Position numbers and translations under genes: made by a program. Under the pieces are notes generated by a model that saw only the letters and a program-made list of their open reading frames with translations, had not been told where the DNA came from and searched no databases. DNA of 64,000 nt. It comes from Sunxiuqinia dokdonensis. Its GTDB lineage: Bacteria; Bacteroidota; Bacteroidia; Bacteroidales; Prolixibacteraceae. This document shows positions 63,669 through 64,000 of the stretch, piece by piece (positions within the stretch are counted from its first letter, which is position 1; every line of letters begins with the position of its first letter). The stretch is from the NCBI RefSeq assembly GCF_001270965.1, contig NZ_LGIA01000151.1, positions 1 to 64,000 of the forward strand, given 5' to 3'.

Positions 63669-64000
63669 CGAAGTGGCTGAATTCAAAGATGGATTGTTCC
63701 ATTTCAATTTTCAGTTGAGCCTGAAGTGGATGGAAAAACAGGGAAGAATCCTGTTTGGGGATCATTTTCGCATTTACCCGGAGGATCATGTGCTGATCTA
63801 CAAATTGCTGGTCTATGCCATTAACGACCAAGAAAGTTGTACCAAATCCGGGCTGAGTCTTCGGAAGGGAATCCTTCTGATCGGTCCCGTCGGGGCGGGA
63901 AAATCCCAGTTGATGAGCCTGGTCAACTACTTTTTTCCGCCGGAAAAGCAGTACCGAATCAAAGCGGCCCGGGAGATCAGTTTTGAGCTGGAAAAGGACG
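63592..64000 (+). CDS. P-loop ATPase, partial (cut by window end)
   Basis: An open frame runs from ATG 63592 to the end of the window (136 codons seen). It carries a Walker A, GPVGAGKSQL, near residue 104, after a beta strand (GILLIGP). It resembles AAA-type ATPases of Bacteroidota mobile elements, placed after an Xis-like gene. ATG 63592 overlaps the previous gene by 77 bases; ATG 63640 would shorten the overlap to 29. The C-terminal half, with Walker B, lies outside the window. Confidence 0.65.
   Translation, partial: MGKEEKLTGLTTTTSTMTRIIQSPFDEVAEFKDGLFHFNFQLSLKWMEKQGRILFGDHFRIYPEDHVLIYKLLVYAINDQESCTKSGLSLRKGILLIGPVGAGKSQLMSLVNYFFPPEKQYRIKAAREISFELEKD

Noticed and set aside
1-64000. CRISPR array or cas genes
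   Set aside because: No regularly spaced 25-40 base repeats with unique spacers and no Cas-like protein were seen.

Overview
The window looks like a chromosome segment of a Bacteroidota (Bacteroidales/Marinilabiliales-like) glycan degrader. The evidence is two SusC/SusD pairs, ECF sigma/FecR pairs, C-terminal type IX secretion (T9SS) sorting domains, RteC, an IntDOT-type integrase, A/T-rich intergenic DNA and promoters of the form TTG-N19-TAnnTT(T/C)G. The species cannot be named from sequence alone. No rRNA, intact tRNA or CRISPR array was seen.

Region 1 (1-13 kb) is a defence and mobile region. A C-terminal SbcC-like fragment comes first. A four-gene Wadjet/Mks-type condensin operon follows (JetA kleisin, JetB, JetC SMC ATPase, JetD Toprim nuclease). 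Convergent with it, sharing stop-codon bases, is a 1470-residue protein with an N-terminal Mrr-type nuclease and a STAND-like NTPase (Avs-like). Then come a structured non-coding stretch and two small accessory genes. Region 2 (13-15 kb) is an SDR oxidoreductase and an AraC regulator, with paired operator-like repeats.

Region 3 (15.3-41.5 kb) is a polysaccharide utilization locus (PUL) centred on alpha-galactosidase-type enzymes: GalM, two GH97, ECF sigma/anti-sigma, SusC/SusD, GH36, a clan GH-D protein with a T9SS tail, and GH95. A DUF5107-TPR protein, a sugar porter and an AraC regulator follow. The enzymes are mostly exo-acting side-chain removers; no backbone endo-hydrolase is visible.

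Region 4 (41.5-44.5 kb) is a boundary. It has an AbiEii-type toxin-antitoxin pair with a palindromic operator, a 20-nt tRNA 3' end (tRNA-Pro-like geometry) as probable attachment site, repeated GGTGAGT motifs as possible integrase arm sites, and a tyrosine integrase. Region 5 (44.5-61.2 kb) is a second PUL: ECF sigma, FecR, SusC/SusD, DUF3823 lipoprotein, GH140-like apiosidase, two GH28-fold proteins, DUF1080, SGNH hydrolase and GH92. This suggests an apiose-substituted galacturonan such as apiogalacturonan or an RG-II part. Region 6 (61.3-64 kb) resumes mobile-element genes: RteC, a strongly structured RNA, a small Cys protein, an Xis-like HTH protein and a P-loop ATPase cut by the window end.

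The simplest reading is that the second PUL is cargo of an integrative element running from about 42.9 kb past the right edge. DNA left of the att site may belong to an older element in the same tRNA gene. The strongest candidates for something undescribed are the structured RNA at 62.3 kb, the att/int/PUL/RteC arrangement, and the Wadjet plus nuclease-STAND defence pair.
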